64,000 nt of DNA from Lingula anatina (Eukaryota > Brachiopoda > Lingulata > Lingulida > Lingulidae): contig NW_019776083.1 of the NCBI RefSeq assembly GCF_001039355.2, positions 39,939 to 103,938 on the forward strand. Direction: 5' to 3'. The notes beneath the pieces were generated by a model, which did not search any database, was not told the origin of the DNA, and saw only the letters and a program-made list of their open reading frames with translations. Every line of letters begins with the position of its first letter. The stretch's first letter is position 1. The translations under genes were made by a program, and so were the position numbers. Shown here in pieces: positions 1 through 11,932 of this stretch.

Positions 1-377
1 CGGAGTCTGCAGGCCCTGATCCTGATATGTATGGAGGGGGGAGAAAAGGAGCTCGGAGGTGTGCATGAGGCGTTTTGTTGTTTGTTATTTCAGTTTCAGG
101 GCTCTGATGCAAATGATGGATAATTATGCCAGAAAGGAGGTTGATAAATCAATTATGTCCACATCCCAGCCTGATTATTTGTTTATACAGAAAATCAGAG
201 TTTAAAAAGAAGCTTTGTCTTGTTATAGTAATTGATTGGAGAAGTGTTTTTGTACATAACAATTTTTAAAGGGGCAAGGTTGTTGACCAATTTTTTTTAA
301 AAAATTATCTTTCTTACTGTTGGATCCTTGATGTTATGTATTTGAAAATCTTTTTTTTTCTCCTATTTGTTATCTAG

Positions 378-3300
378 TGAGTGGAGTGATCATAGTGATG
401 AGGATGGGGAGGATGTTTATAGAAGAGAGAAACGTGAGGAGAAAGAGAAAAAGCAAAGGCATCAGTTCATTTTGAATGAGTTTAAGAAAAGGAAAGGGGC
501 TCAGGTGTGCAATATAATTTTTTTTGTCCACATAGCAATTTCTTCCATGTGCATATTCAAGTGAAAGTATAATCACTTATTTGTTGTTGACTTCCTGTGT
601 AATTGATGGCAAATTTCAAACATTACAGAACACCTACTTTCAGCTTGTTGTCAAGATGTCGCTATAGGTAATAAAAAAGTCTTTCTTGCCTGAAGCTAAC
701 TTGATTTGTACATTAAATTTCTTGTGAAATTTAATGAATCATAAATATTATTTTTATTGTCAGATGCCAACACTCACCAAAGCTCGAGCTGTTTTTGTTT
801 CAAAAAGGATTTGAGATATTTAATTTGTAGGTTCATTTGTTTATATTTACTAATTTTAAAACATACAATTCCTTAATCTATAATGGGGAATTCATTTTAA
901 ATGCTTACTCCACTTAAGCAGTTTTACATGATCAGTAAGTTAGTTTTCAATTTGTTTTAGCTGAAGGATAATGGTAAAGAAGACTTTGAAGCTCCTGACG
1001 ATGACTGTCCCTTGAGGGATGCATTTAATCAGAGAATTCCTAAACTTACTGTGAAGGTGAGAAAATCAACAAGTGAGAAAGAAGAAGAAAGATTGAACAT
1101 TATTTCATGATCAATCTGTGGTTATAAAACTGTATGTTAGATTATATATGTTGTGGAATTATTAAAACCTGTCCATTGTTTTGTCTTTTGTTGAGTTTGG
1201 GGATCTATTGCCTATATAGTAAGTTATTTTGGCATGATAAACATCAGTATTACAAAGAAGTAAAAAGCTAAATTCAACATAAAAAGCTTATTCACATTTT
1301 TACTTAATGCTTGAGAAGAAAAACACGAGGATGGCATCAGTGATTTTTATGCATTTAAAACACTTTAAAGCATTATTTTGTAAATTACACTTAAAAAAAT
1401 GCAATTTTTTTTTTTTTTTCGCAGAACCGTGAGCACTGTTTTCAGATGCTGGAAGAGGCACTGAAAACCAACTTTGTGCAGTATTTTAGTGATAACCCTG
1501 TCAAACTGCAGGCCATGGATTATGAACCTAGGTGCTGCGCCATTGATCAGGAGTATGAAGTGTTTAAAGCTAACAAACTAGCTAATGTATACAGGTAAAT
1601 GTGGAGCTTTAGTATAGTGTTATTAATTTGATTAGATCTTTAACAGACTATAACGTTGAGGGCGACATTTAAATACAACAAATTAAATATTTAGATATTG
1701 TCTGATTTGTAATGATTTTTTTATCATTTTTAGGATGGAAAAGTACAAAAATTACTTGTACATTAAGACTAATTTAGTAATTTTTATTAAAAGAAAAAAT
1801 ATATAGCAGGTGGTTGTAAAGTTAATGTTAATGGAACTGATGTGTACCTGTACATTAAATGATGATTGTTAAAATGTGTTTTTTTCCTTCTGTGAATGTA
1901 TTTATGTTCCTATGTGTAGGGCCAATGTTATAAAGAAGATAAATGAAATCAAGAAGTGCACTCAACAGAATCAAATCCATGATTGCCTCGTGCCAAAATA
2001 TGCCCCAGATTCTAATCCTGAGGAACCCTTTTGTGAAGATGATACTGAATGCATGGGAGCAGACTCTCTTATAACAGATTCAAATGCTGAAAAGGATGAT
2101 GCGGATCCTGATGTACAATGTAGTTTCATTTCAGCATCTTCTTTAGTAAAAAAGCCAGAAAAATTTGATAAATCAAAGATTTCAAACTCCTTAATTCCCG
2201 CCTCTTTGTTGCAAAGCACAGCAGATGGTGTTAAACCAGCAACAGTGTCTCAGTTCTCTGGGTTTAAGCCTGCCTCATCAATATTAGATCAGTCAGCCAA
2301 AGCTGTGATGGGTTTTAGCAAGGCAAGCAGCCTGATCACATCCTTTTCTTCAGCCAGCAGTCATGACAAATCTGCAGCCACAGAGGCAGAAGAACCATCA
2401 CATAAAAGAAAAAAGCAGACCAAACTTCAGCAGATTGCTGCAAAAAATGGACTGAAACCCATCACTTCTTTCTTTGATAAACCATCCTCTGAGTCAAGTA
2501 ATGCCCCACAAACATCTCTGGACATATCAGAATCTGATGAGGAGCCTCAATTGGAGATTGACCTTGACATTGGAAATCCTACAAGCAGGTCACCTTCACC
2601 TTCACATTTCAAGGGCGTTATTAGTGAGACAAAAGATGACAAATCTGTGTCCAGTAATTCTAAGGTGCCTCATATGAAACATTTCTTTGAAGTTAGTGAC
2701 TATGATAACATGAAGACAAGGCTGCCACACAGTGTGAAAAACTACTTCACAGCTCCCAGAGAGGGGCAGAATTTGGAGAAAGGCAAGAAGAGGTCAAGGG
2801 AAGAGGTAAACTCCTTTATTCACTCTTTGAACTGGAACTGTGATATACATCTGCAGTTTTCTTATTGATAAAATGATCATACTGAAATTTTAGAAAAATG
2901 AAATGAAGTTTCTAGTACGTATTTTATAAATGTTGTGAAACTTCAGTTTGATTACAGATTGGTGAAGTGCCATATTGCTTGATGGAAAATTCAAATAATA
3001 ATAATAATAATTATTATTATTATTATTTGTAGGAACCTACTGCTCATAAAAGTAAACAATTGAAGGAGGATACACAGCATACATCTGGACATTATCACAA
3101 GAGGTCTTGTCACCAAAAAGACAGCAGTGTCAAACATACTCTAAATAAACAGAAACACCAACCTAGGGAGGAAAGTGCAATAGATGTGAAAAATGAGGCA
3201 GGGAATTTGCCTTTAACTGATGGTTTTTGCAATAAAGATCTAGCTTCTGCATCAAAAGGCTCTCTTGTGTATAACCCAAAATCAAGCCTTCAAAGATGTT

Positions 3301-4498
3301 CCCAAGAACAGAGCTCATGTGCATTTTGATAGCATAGCTGATATAAAAAAATTGCCATCTTCAAAATCAAAATCACTCAAAGGACATGATAATGGATTGC
3401 AGAGCTCTAGGAAATCAACCGAGAAGTCAGCGAGTAGAAAATCAGCACCACACAATATGAGCAGTGAAGAAGGTTTGAAAAACACTGCTGCCTTAATAGT
3501 GAAATACTTGACTGGGTATTACAAGGATGGGAAGTTCACCTCTAAGGTAGATATCCTTTAACTAAAAAGTGAATTGCCTAATTATACTACATATACCAGA
3601 TAATGGTTGGACTTGAGTAAGTCTATTTGCAGCATGTACATGTAAATGTAGTTATCTGGAACATGTTCAAATTGATAGTTCTAAGATTTACCTTTATTTA
3701 TGTGTTCAAACTTTGTGTTGCATTTTAATTTGATTTCATTTGGTATTTTTAAAATCCAATAATGAAAAGACATCAGGATAATTTGTAAATTATTTCACAC
3801 TTTTTGACATTTGAATATTTTTTATGTTTTCTATCTTTTTTTTGCAGGAATTATTTAAGCTCCTTGCAAAGAAGTTATCTCACAAATTGTCGAACAGCCA
3901 AGGTGTTACTTCTAAAAATGGTAAGTTATGGTTCAGATTTTACATCCCAGTAATTATTTAGGGACAGTGTGATAAAAAATGACAAAGTAAACTAAAACAA
4001 ATTTCATGTTTCAGTAATAAATGTGAAGGCAATTTTAGTGTCTGTGCCTGTTCCACCTGCATGCTTCTATTGAACTCTCATTCCATTATTTTGAGTGAGT
4101 GGGAAATTCATTTTGTGCTTTATTCTAAAATTTAACTGAGGTGTAAGATTATTTGTATCCAGCAGGATTGAATTACACCATTTCTCAGTCCAGACTGTTA
4201 ATTCAAGGATGTATTTTCAAGATGGCTGGTAAACAATTACTATTCAGTGGCTATAAGCTGATATCTGTAATGCATAGGCAGGCATTTGTCTGTATTTTAT
4301 ACCAGTAATTTTAAGTTGAGTATCTTGCCTAGTTGTATGTTTTAAACATGTTATCAGTTATAAATTATTTTATTCTTTCCAGTGAAATTATGTGCCAAAA
4401 GTATCGTGAAAGAGTTTTTTAAAACCTGTCAGAAAGTGGAGCACAGAAGTCAGCTGGAGGATGGGATCATAGAGAGGCTGGAATTTGGTGTGTACTAA
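378..4498 (+). CDS. RECQL5: RECQL5-like DNA helicase, 3' half (7 exons, 5' truncated by window)
   Basis: Exons read as 378-504, 961-1056, 1425-1594, 1920-2805, 3033-3546, 3848-3920 and 4383-4498 (stop TAA), each with AG/GT borders and compatible phases. The helicase core lies upstream of the window. Exons 1-4 encode the RecQ5/KIX region (motifs RIPKLTVKNREHCFQMLEEA and ANVIKKINEIKK), known in vertebrate RECQL5 to bind RNA polymerase II. The long exon 1920-2805 is a low-complexity Ser/Lys-rich linker. The last three exons encode an SRI domain (LIVKYLTGYYKDGKFTSK, then ELFKLLAKKLSHKL) that binds the phosphorylated polymerase C-terminal repeat; near the end KSIVKEFF occupies the place of the human PCNA-binding box but lacks its Gln. 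RECQL5 is a nuclear 3'-5' helicase that restrains recombination and transcription stress. Exon 3033-3546 is one base too long: the upstream part is open in one frame to a stop at 3329, the SRI part in the next frame from about 3244. Sequence error or real lesion; family call is firm. Confidence 0.9.
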
Positions 4499-5230
4499 CA
4501 ATCGTGGTTCTGGATAGGTGGCAGCACAGGTACAGGGGATCTTAAGACTTCACTTATACCAGGAAGTGTATGAAGCCACATGTATTTGCTTGATAACTAT
4601 AACTGTACATCTTTGTTTAATTTCAAATTGTGCAATATGCAAAGCAATTTCAGAAAAAAATTATTTTGCATTTGGAAAATACAGAACAGCTTGTGGCCAA
4701 ATTGAAATTCTTATTTTATGCATGAGAGCTGGTCTATTGTCAGTTATATATTTTAATTTGGAGCAAAACAATAAGTAGACATGGATGCTGTGGTTTTTTT
4801 TTAAAAATTGTTTTATTTCCAGTTTTAAGCATGCTATTCAAAAACTAGAATACAAATAAGAATGTATCTCATATGACAGTCTTCTACACTTGTAAGTTGG
4901 ATATTGTTGTTTCACCTTACTTGCCATTATATTTATGTGTACAATAACTGTATACATTACTGATAAAACCAGTTCAGTAAATATCATCAACATATTGCTT
5001 AACTACCACATATCATTGAGGGTGGACATTTTTTACATATTTTATAATTGCTCTAAAAATGAGCTTACACATTTACACTGCAGAGCAATGGTTTTACTTT
5101 TAGCACACAACAATGAACTGTGTGGAGGTTTTACCCTTGTTTTAGGTACAGAATGGCTCCATGTTTATGTGTCTTGTAAATGAAGGCAAATGTCTTGTAA
5201 AGATACTAATAAAATAAACTAAGTAGAGCT
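4499..5230 (+). other. Probable RECQL5 3' untranslated region
   Basis: AT-rich sequence after the RECQL5 stop with no further coding exon that I can support. An AATAAAATAAA stretch near 5207-5217 is the most likely polyadenylation signal, and other AATAAA-like strings follow. The exact transcript end cannot be fixed from sequence alone. Confidence 0.5.
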
Positions 5231-5435
5231 AATAAAATGAAATAAGTATAGAAATGTATTATGTAAATGGTGCTATATAATAAAATTGTTAAAAAAATAT
5301 TTAAATGGTGTACTTTCAGTTATTAAACCTAACCAGCTGTTTAGTAAGAAAGATAACTATTTTTCTTCTGAAATAAATAAGATATTAAGTATTAATTCAA
5401 CTTATAGTATAACTTTGTCAAACAATATATTTAAA

Positions 5436-5543
5436 CAGGCCCATAGCCAGCAGTTTCAAAAGGGGGTTCTTTTTCTGAAAAAGTGGACCTTTTACCATGA
5501 AACCTTTTTTTTCATTTGACCCCCCCCCCTGGCTACGGGACTG
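5436..5543. mobile_element. Short terminal-inverted-repeat element, CAGGCCC family, copy 1
   Basis: 108 bp bounded by CAGGCCCATAGCCAG and its near inverse CTGGCTACGGGACTG. The inside, with AAAGTGGACCTTTT and a run of C, is alike to the element at 36148-36315 in the opposite orientation. No coding capacity; a non-autonomous DNA transposon remnant. Confidence 0.6.
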
Positions 5544-5559
5544 TTAAAAATACAGTATC

Positions 5560-6430
5560 CTATTAATATCTTTCCAAAATATAATTGCATCCTATGTTAG
5601 ATATGTTAGCTATTCTGTCATCTCATTGAAACTGAATAGTATGAATATTTGAGCCAGTCATATTATAAATATGAATTTGTGAACCTGTCACTCAAAAATA
5701 AAACTAAAGGTAATACATCTTTGTGAACCTGTCACATTATATGAAAACTGACTTTTATACAACTCCCTGATCTGATTCCTTGACTCAAAAATTGAATGTT
5801 ATATTATCTTAGTGACTTTGTCACTATGTAAAAAATATTGAATGTCATATACATCTGTGAGCCTGTTACTTGACATGAAAAATATTCTTATCATATCAAG
5901 ATAAGAGAAAAAAACACTAAAAATCTTTTCCAGTATAAAATATGTGCAGCTGTAGAAGCTTGAGGAAGACTTACGTAAGTGGTAAAAATTACATTTCACT
6001 TCCATTTGTTTAAGTCTGTCTTTGCATGAAAATTGGTACTCCTAACAATCATGTACATGTATTGCATACTTCATCATTTTGCAACTTGACATGAAAAAGT
6101 CCAGTTCTGAGCATGGTTAAGATGTACCAATTTATGCCTTTGAAATATGTGCCAAAAACAAACAAACAAACAAAAAATAATAATAAATAAATAAATGAAA
6201 AACCTTTGTATTTACAAAAATGTGCACCTGTAAAAGAAGACATAATTGTATATATTTTATCTTGTTACTTGAAACCAAAACTAAATACTACACCGATCCT
6301 TGACACAAAAAATATCCGATTTATGCCATGGTATAATGTATATACATTTTTAAAAAATCAGGTGTCCAAAAGAAAGAATACTGAAAAATCTTTGTACAAA
6401 AATGTGCAGCTGTAAAAAGCAACCTCATTA
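5560..6430. repeat. Degenerate, AT-rich repeated region between RECQL5 and receptor A
   Basis: Short strings recur in diverged form: GTGAACCTGTCAC at about 5680 and 5725, and ATGTGCAGCTGTA-like strings at about 5940, 6220 and 6400. Spacing is irregular (roughly 180-280 bp), so this is a decayed tandem array rather than a clean satellite. The open frames here are short and show no protein features. It probably also contains the untranslated 3' ends of the convergent RECQL5 and receptor A transcripts. Confidence 0.35.
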
Positions 6431-6639
6431 TCTAAAATAATACACATAAGATTTAATACATGCAGTATTACTTATTCATGGCATGGCATGGTTACCATGG
6501 CCTCAGCTGTTATTGAAAAGCAAAGCAGATTGGCTAAAATAATGGAAGCTGTTAGTGGGTAAATAACTATCGCAGCTTCAGTTGACGTGCCAGATATCTA
6601 AGCTGCTTAATCTGAATGGAATTTAGAGATAATCCCCTC

Positions 6640-6705
6640 AGAGATGGGTCGATCCAGCTAGATTGATCTAGGTATGGGAATGGGGTCTCAGATCCCCCCC
6701 CCCCA
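6640..6705. mobile_element. Remnant end of the 214-bp MITE family
   Basis: A short stretch with GTCGATCC, a GATTGATCTA box and GGGAATGGGGTCT matches one end of the 214-bp elements at 31.7, 39.5, 43.9 and 48.0 kb. The rest of the element is missing. It lies just downstream of the receptor A stop codon. Confidence 0.45.
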
Positions 6706-6770
6706 AAGTTGGTAGTTTGTCTTGAAAATTTAGCCTCTTTTTATGGACCCTTTACTTATCTCTTTTTCCA

Positions 6771-7880
6771 TCAATGGCCATGTTTCTGTTTATCCACCAG
6801 CATGGTGCAGATCTTATCCAAAGCATCAAATCTTTCTAAATATTTCAGTGTCTTCAACACTGAATCCACACTCTTATTCAAGGTGGTCATCTTTTGCAAA
6901 ATGGCCAGTGTCTTGCTGTAGGGTTTGCCCTCCCTCATGTTCTGTAGGTCTCTGTGGGTCAGTCCCACATCTGAGGCAAGGCCAAAGTGAAACCAGCTCT
7001 TACCGCAGGCTGGAATCGTGTTGTCTGGGTCCAGGTATTTTGCAAGCATCTCCTGGCAGTTGTAACACCAGTCTTCAGTCTTGATGTCTGAATGGAAAAA
7101 TGGAGGAATAAGTTCATTACTCATACACTGGGAAACAGCTGTGCAATTAGTGCCCCTGGAAACATGGCTGCACATTTATTGTCAGTAGATTAATCTTTTA
7201 TGTGCCTAGTTGACAGAAAATTTGTGGGGAGACATATTGAGAAAAGAAGTGTGTTGTAAGAAATGAAAGCACTTATTTTAAATTCTAGCAGTTTACCTCT
7301 TGCTATCTCTAAAGCTTCCTTGTAAACATGCATATTGAATACCTGAAAATCATAACGAAGATGAATTTAAAAAAAAAAAGAAAAACAAAGGAAATCAGTC
7401 AGTGAAAAGACACAGTGAAATATGACAGTAATATTAATGTACATGTGCCTTTTAGTCCTGTCCAACTTCATGTGGTTACTGAAGTACATTGTAAAACCCC
7501 TTGTAATATCCAGACAATGTCTTTTGCACATTTGTGGGCACATGTTTAGATAACTGTTTCTGCATGCTAATTATCATTTGGTATATTTGGGTTAAAATAA
7601 AATCATAAAATCCACTTAAATTGCCTTTTTAATTTTGGTCAGTATATAAATCTTTATAAAGTGGTCATCTGTCCTATAATAAATAGCACACATGTATAAA
7701 TGCAAGGCATTTGACTTAGTTTAACTATATAATAATAGGAGAATATCACCCCAAGTTACTCACTTGTTGGTAATAACACATCGAGGCCACAGTCTGTGTA
7801 TTGTCTGTTAGACTTTCTGCAGCTGAAACAAGATTTCAAAAAATGCTTATAACAAACATTACCATTATTTCATTTTTACC

Positions 7881-7915
<35 letters not shown>

Positions 7916-10900
7916 TTTCTATTACTTATTTTTTATAAACTTGTGTCATCACTTTCTTGTAAAATATCCATTAAATACTTTTACTGGTTTATAAATTAGG
8001 TCAGTGTTCAAGAAAGTTATGTCACAATGCTTTTCCAAAGAGAGCTTTTTTTCCACAGGTAAAGTGGAATGAATTTATGTGCTGTGCTAGTTGTGTAGCT
8101 TCTCTATGTCACACCTACCACATTGGTAACACTTACATCGAGTTGGAATGTTGACACTGCAGGTAGCTTTCATGGTGTGACTTTCTTTCTGGTCATTGGG
8201 CCCAAGCAGCAGCATATCTGTTGTCAAGGAAGGACATTAAAAATAGTATTATTTGTATAACAGTTGCAACTATAATGCAAGTCATGCACCAGGCTATCAA
8301 AAAGCATGAATTTTGGTGAATACTTCCTGGTACGTACAACCTGTATTATTTGGAGAATGAGTAATACTGTTTACTCTCAACCTGTTATTTGTTTAATCTA
8401 TGACTATGAAGTTGGGACACTGGTGTATAGGTTATACTAGCACAATGTATGCATGATTTACCTCATGTCCAATCCCAAAAACTGTTTACAGATTGACAAC
8501 TCCTATATGATATTTATTGTCTCAAATATTGAAATAAACTTACCCAAATACAATATGTGTAGCATGTATATGCAGATGATTTTAAGAACAGGTTTTGAGT
8601 GTATTATTTTCAACTCCAAAAAATCATAAATTGAATATATATACGTTTGCAGTTCATGATTGATTATTTGAATTGTGATAAAAGAAGTACTTATCAATTA
8701 ATTTGTAATACCTTTTTGATTAAAATCCCTTGATGGTGAGTCATCCTTCAAAGAACAAGACGCACAGCTAAAGGCAGGGTGAACAACATCTTCCTGGCTT
8801 TCTGACTCCTCCCTCAAAGTTATCTTCATTGCATGCATGTCGCTGGTTGACGGTTCGTTTTCAAAATTGCCCATCCTTTTTTTATCCCCACAGATGCAAG
8901 AGGTGGCTTTCTTGTGACATCTAAGGCAAATGTGTTGTTGGTTGTCAATCTCGCCATTTGTTCTGGTGTCCAGGCAGCAGTTGCACTCACCTTCATATGG
9001 TTGGTGGTGTGGACTGTTGTTGTCTTTGTTGCTGTGGTTACTGGAGGGTAATTTCAGATTTTCCAGCTGTGGAGGGTCTTCCATGTGCTGCAAGGAGTGC
9101 TGTTTGGCTTGTAACCTTTGTGAGAACATTTGTATAGTGATTCATTTTGGTCAAAAATGCTCATGTACATAATTATTTACTTATTATAAGTCTTTTCACT
9201 GTGCGAAACTTTCTCAGTGATGTATTTTGGTATTAGTTATGGAAATATGCATTAAATAATTAGGTGTGAAAATTTGGTTATCAAAACAAAACAGTAAAAT
9301 TTTAATTACAAAGTGAGCTAGTACACTCATGCAATATTATATACTAGATTAAAATTTACATGTAATTTACAAAAAGTGTATCTGTACTCTTCTAGCTGTC
9401 ATACAGTATGTGTTTTAAAAATTGAGTTTCTTCACTGATATTTGTTCTTACTTCACATGTCCTAAACTTTGTGCCAGACCAGGGACAGGAATCCTTGGTA
9501 GTTCTTTATTTTTGACATCACCTCGTGCAAATACTGTAAAGTTATTACTGCATATTTCTTGGGACTCAGATTTGCCTGGAAGTTATACATTACATTTTGA
9601 AACATTTGAAAATAATTTTTTTCATTTTCAAATTTTCTTTCATATTAAAGTAGGTGAAACCATTTTGATTACATTTAATTGCCCACACCTTTAAAAAATA
9701 GGAGGTTTATTACTCAGGTTTCATTTGGAAATGTATTCATTATTATTGCAATCTGAAAATAAATTTTTATATCTTAAAATTAAGATTATCAAATCTTGTG
9801 ACTTACTACAAGATGTGGCTTCTGTTCCAAAACTGGAAGATGAAACGGAACTTTCTGCATTTGTGAGTGAATATTTTGCCAACTTGTATCTCTTGCAGAT
9901 AAAAATGGTTGCTATGATACCAGGAATAAGGCATATCAAAGCCAAAACTGATAAACCAGTTGCTATTGTGATAGAAAGAGAGTCTGTTTTTGTAGGGATA
10001 GTATCTGAAAATATAAGAAATAAAAAAATTAACATTTATGGACACAGGCATGTAGTTTGTATATAATTTAGTACAATGATATTATCAAAAGAAATGTAAT
10101 AATTGTCCCAGTGTATACAGAATTTTGATAAGAATTGAACAATATTAATCATAACAGTTGTTGATGAAAAGGCAGCATTCAGTTTAGTTTTCTCATTCTC
10201 TGTACCTTGCATCATGATGGGTTCTGTTCTTGTAAGGGGGTTTACTGTGGTGTAATCTGCAGCACTGGTGTAGGTGGGAGTAGTTGTCTTTAGTTTCTTG
10301 AAGTAAAGGTGACAGTGGGGATGGTTATCCTGTGGAGTACATTTCTGACACACGGGTTCAGGTATGTTGTCCCGGTCTGTGATTTCATAGTAGCTAAACA
10401 CAGGAGAAAAAAAATTCTTTGTTTAGATTGCATATTAGTAAACTAACTTACTACTACTGTGAATTATATGCGTGTTCATTATAACCAAGTATTCAAATGT
10501 GAAGAAGCTTAATTGTAAACATTCACCACAGTGTCTGTGGCAGTGATACCACACAAACTTTAGGTAAAATATACAGTATGCGTATATATATGCCTTCTAA
10601 AATGGTTATAAAATGATAACAAATTTTTTTTTAAAGTTGGATCCCAAAAATACTAAATCTTTCAACAGAAGTAAGAGAAGCTGTGGATACTAGTAACAGT
10701 CTTCTAAATGAAATGTCTGCCTACCCATCTAAGCAGACTCCACACAGTGCATTCTGTGTAGACGTGCACTGCCTTGCCCAGTGCCTAAACCTCAGATCAC
10801 AGTGTGCACAGGGCATGCACAGCGCCGCCTTGTGAACATCACTAAAAGTCGATCCATGTTCACATGGTATGCATTCAAGTACACAGTACTCGCTCTGAAA

Positions 10901-11927
10901 AACAAAATTATCCAAGGTGAATTGCTAGTGTAATATTCATATATGATTATATAAAATTGTGGTATTTCTTACTTAATAAAATATATAGCTGTATAGGCTG
11001 AGGGGTAAACATTTGTTAACACATTGAACACTAGTCATGAAGGTCATTAAAAGAAAATTATGAGGCCAGTTTCACAAATGCACTGTAATCAGGAGTTGGA
11101 CCTAACTAATAATAAAACCTACAGTTTATTTTAAGAGTAGACAAATCTGGAAATTTAAAATAGTCAACTTAAAAATAATTGATAGCTGATATTTTGGACT
11201 AATTACTACATTATTAAGAGGACTGCCACAATATCATCTTTAAATTGACTGAAAGTTTTTGAGTTTTATATTTAATTATGATGAAATATCACCCAAAGCT
11301 CTTTTATCAAACCAGCCCCCTGAAGAGATACTTACGGAGTTTGGATTTACCCCATATCCAGGTGGGCAAGTGGTACATTTCTGACAGCATCCTTCAAATT
11401 CTTTGAATTTCCCGCCACTCCCGCATGGTTTGTCCAGTAAGCCCCGCTGTGCACATGTTGTGGCAGGGTAGGAGGAGACACTGACCAAGAGAGAACTCTG
11501 AGGAAAAAAATCATTTTCTAATCTTTTACCTAGATTTATACAATCTTGTTAATTGTATTTTTTAAAAAATTAAGGCCAGTTTATTATTGTACCATCTTTG
11601 ATCATAAAGAAATGCCAAAAAAATAATTGTCACTTTCCTTCATTTCAGAATTCTCACTCTCTAAATGGCAGTTTGATTGGGGGGGGGGGGGGGGGGATTT
11701 TACAGGTTCCATTTGAAATAAAGGTGTTGAGAGGCAATATATAAGTGACTGTCATTAATCAAAATGACCTAAATGTCTTCTCTTAAGCAGATATGTTCAC
11801 ATGAGACTGAACAAACATTCACCTGTATTATCAAGACAGCCAGTAATGAAAAATAAAATTGAATATGTCTTGGTCCATATTTGACATCATTTTCTGTTCT
11901 CACAAGTCTGTTGAATGCTGACAGCAT
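6771..11927 (-). CDS. TNF-receptor-like protein A with death domain (10 coding exons)
   Basis: Coding exons in transcript order: 11927-11823, 11497-11336, 10894-10725, 10393-10206, 10004-9807, 9107-8712, 8217-8137, 7822-7764, 7342-7297, 7087-6771; total 1722 nt, 573 residues. Residues 1-45 hold a hydrophobic signal segment (FYFSLLAVLIIQSSLLVSVS). Two cysteine-rich domains follow (about 48-146, with GCCQKCTTCPPGYG), then a YYEITDRD stalk with a further Cys group and Thr-rich sequence, a membrane span at about 220-245 followed by KRYK, a long cytoplasmic linker with HICLRCHKKATSCICG, and a death domain at about 470-570 (WFHFGLASDVGL, YLERFDALDKI). Expected to sit in the plasma membrane and signal through death-domain adaptors. 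The acceptor at 9107 was chosen because it alone keeps frame; a weaker AG lies at 9116. A 5' untranslated exon probably exists upstream, since an AG precedes the start exon at 11933. Ligand and pathway cannot be told from sequence. Confidence 0.87.
7880..7918. repeat. (TTTA)n microsatellite in receptor A intron
   Basis: About nine TTTA units in the intron between the receptor A exons 8137-8217 and 7764-7822. No function visible. Confidence 0.9.
11679..11696. repeat. Poly-G tract in receptor A intron 1
   Basis: Uninterrupted run of about 18 G on the + strand (C on the transcribed strand) between the signal-peptide exon and the first cysteine-rich-domain exon of receptor A. Confidence 0.9.
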
Positions 11928-11932
11928 ATTGT

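Noticed and set aside
6743-7084. Plus-strand open frame opposite the receptor A death-domain exon
   Set aside because: It is the antisense shadow of a well-supported coding exon with conserved death-domain residues.
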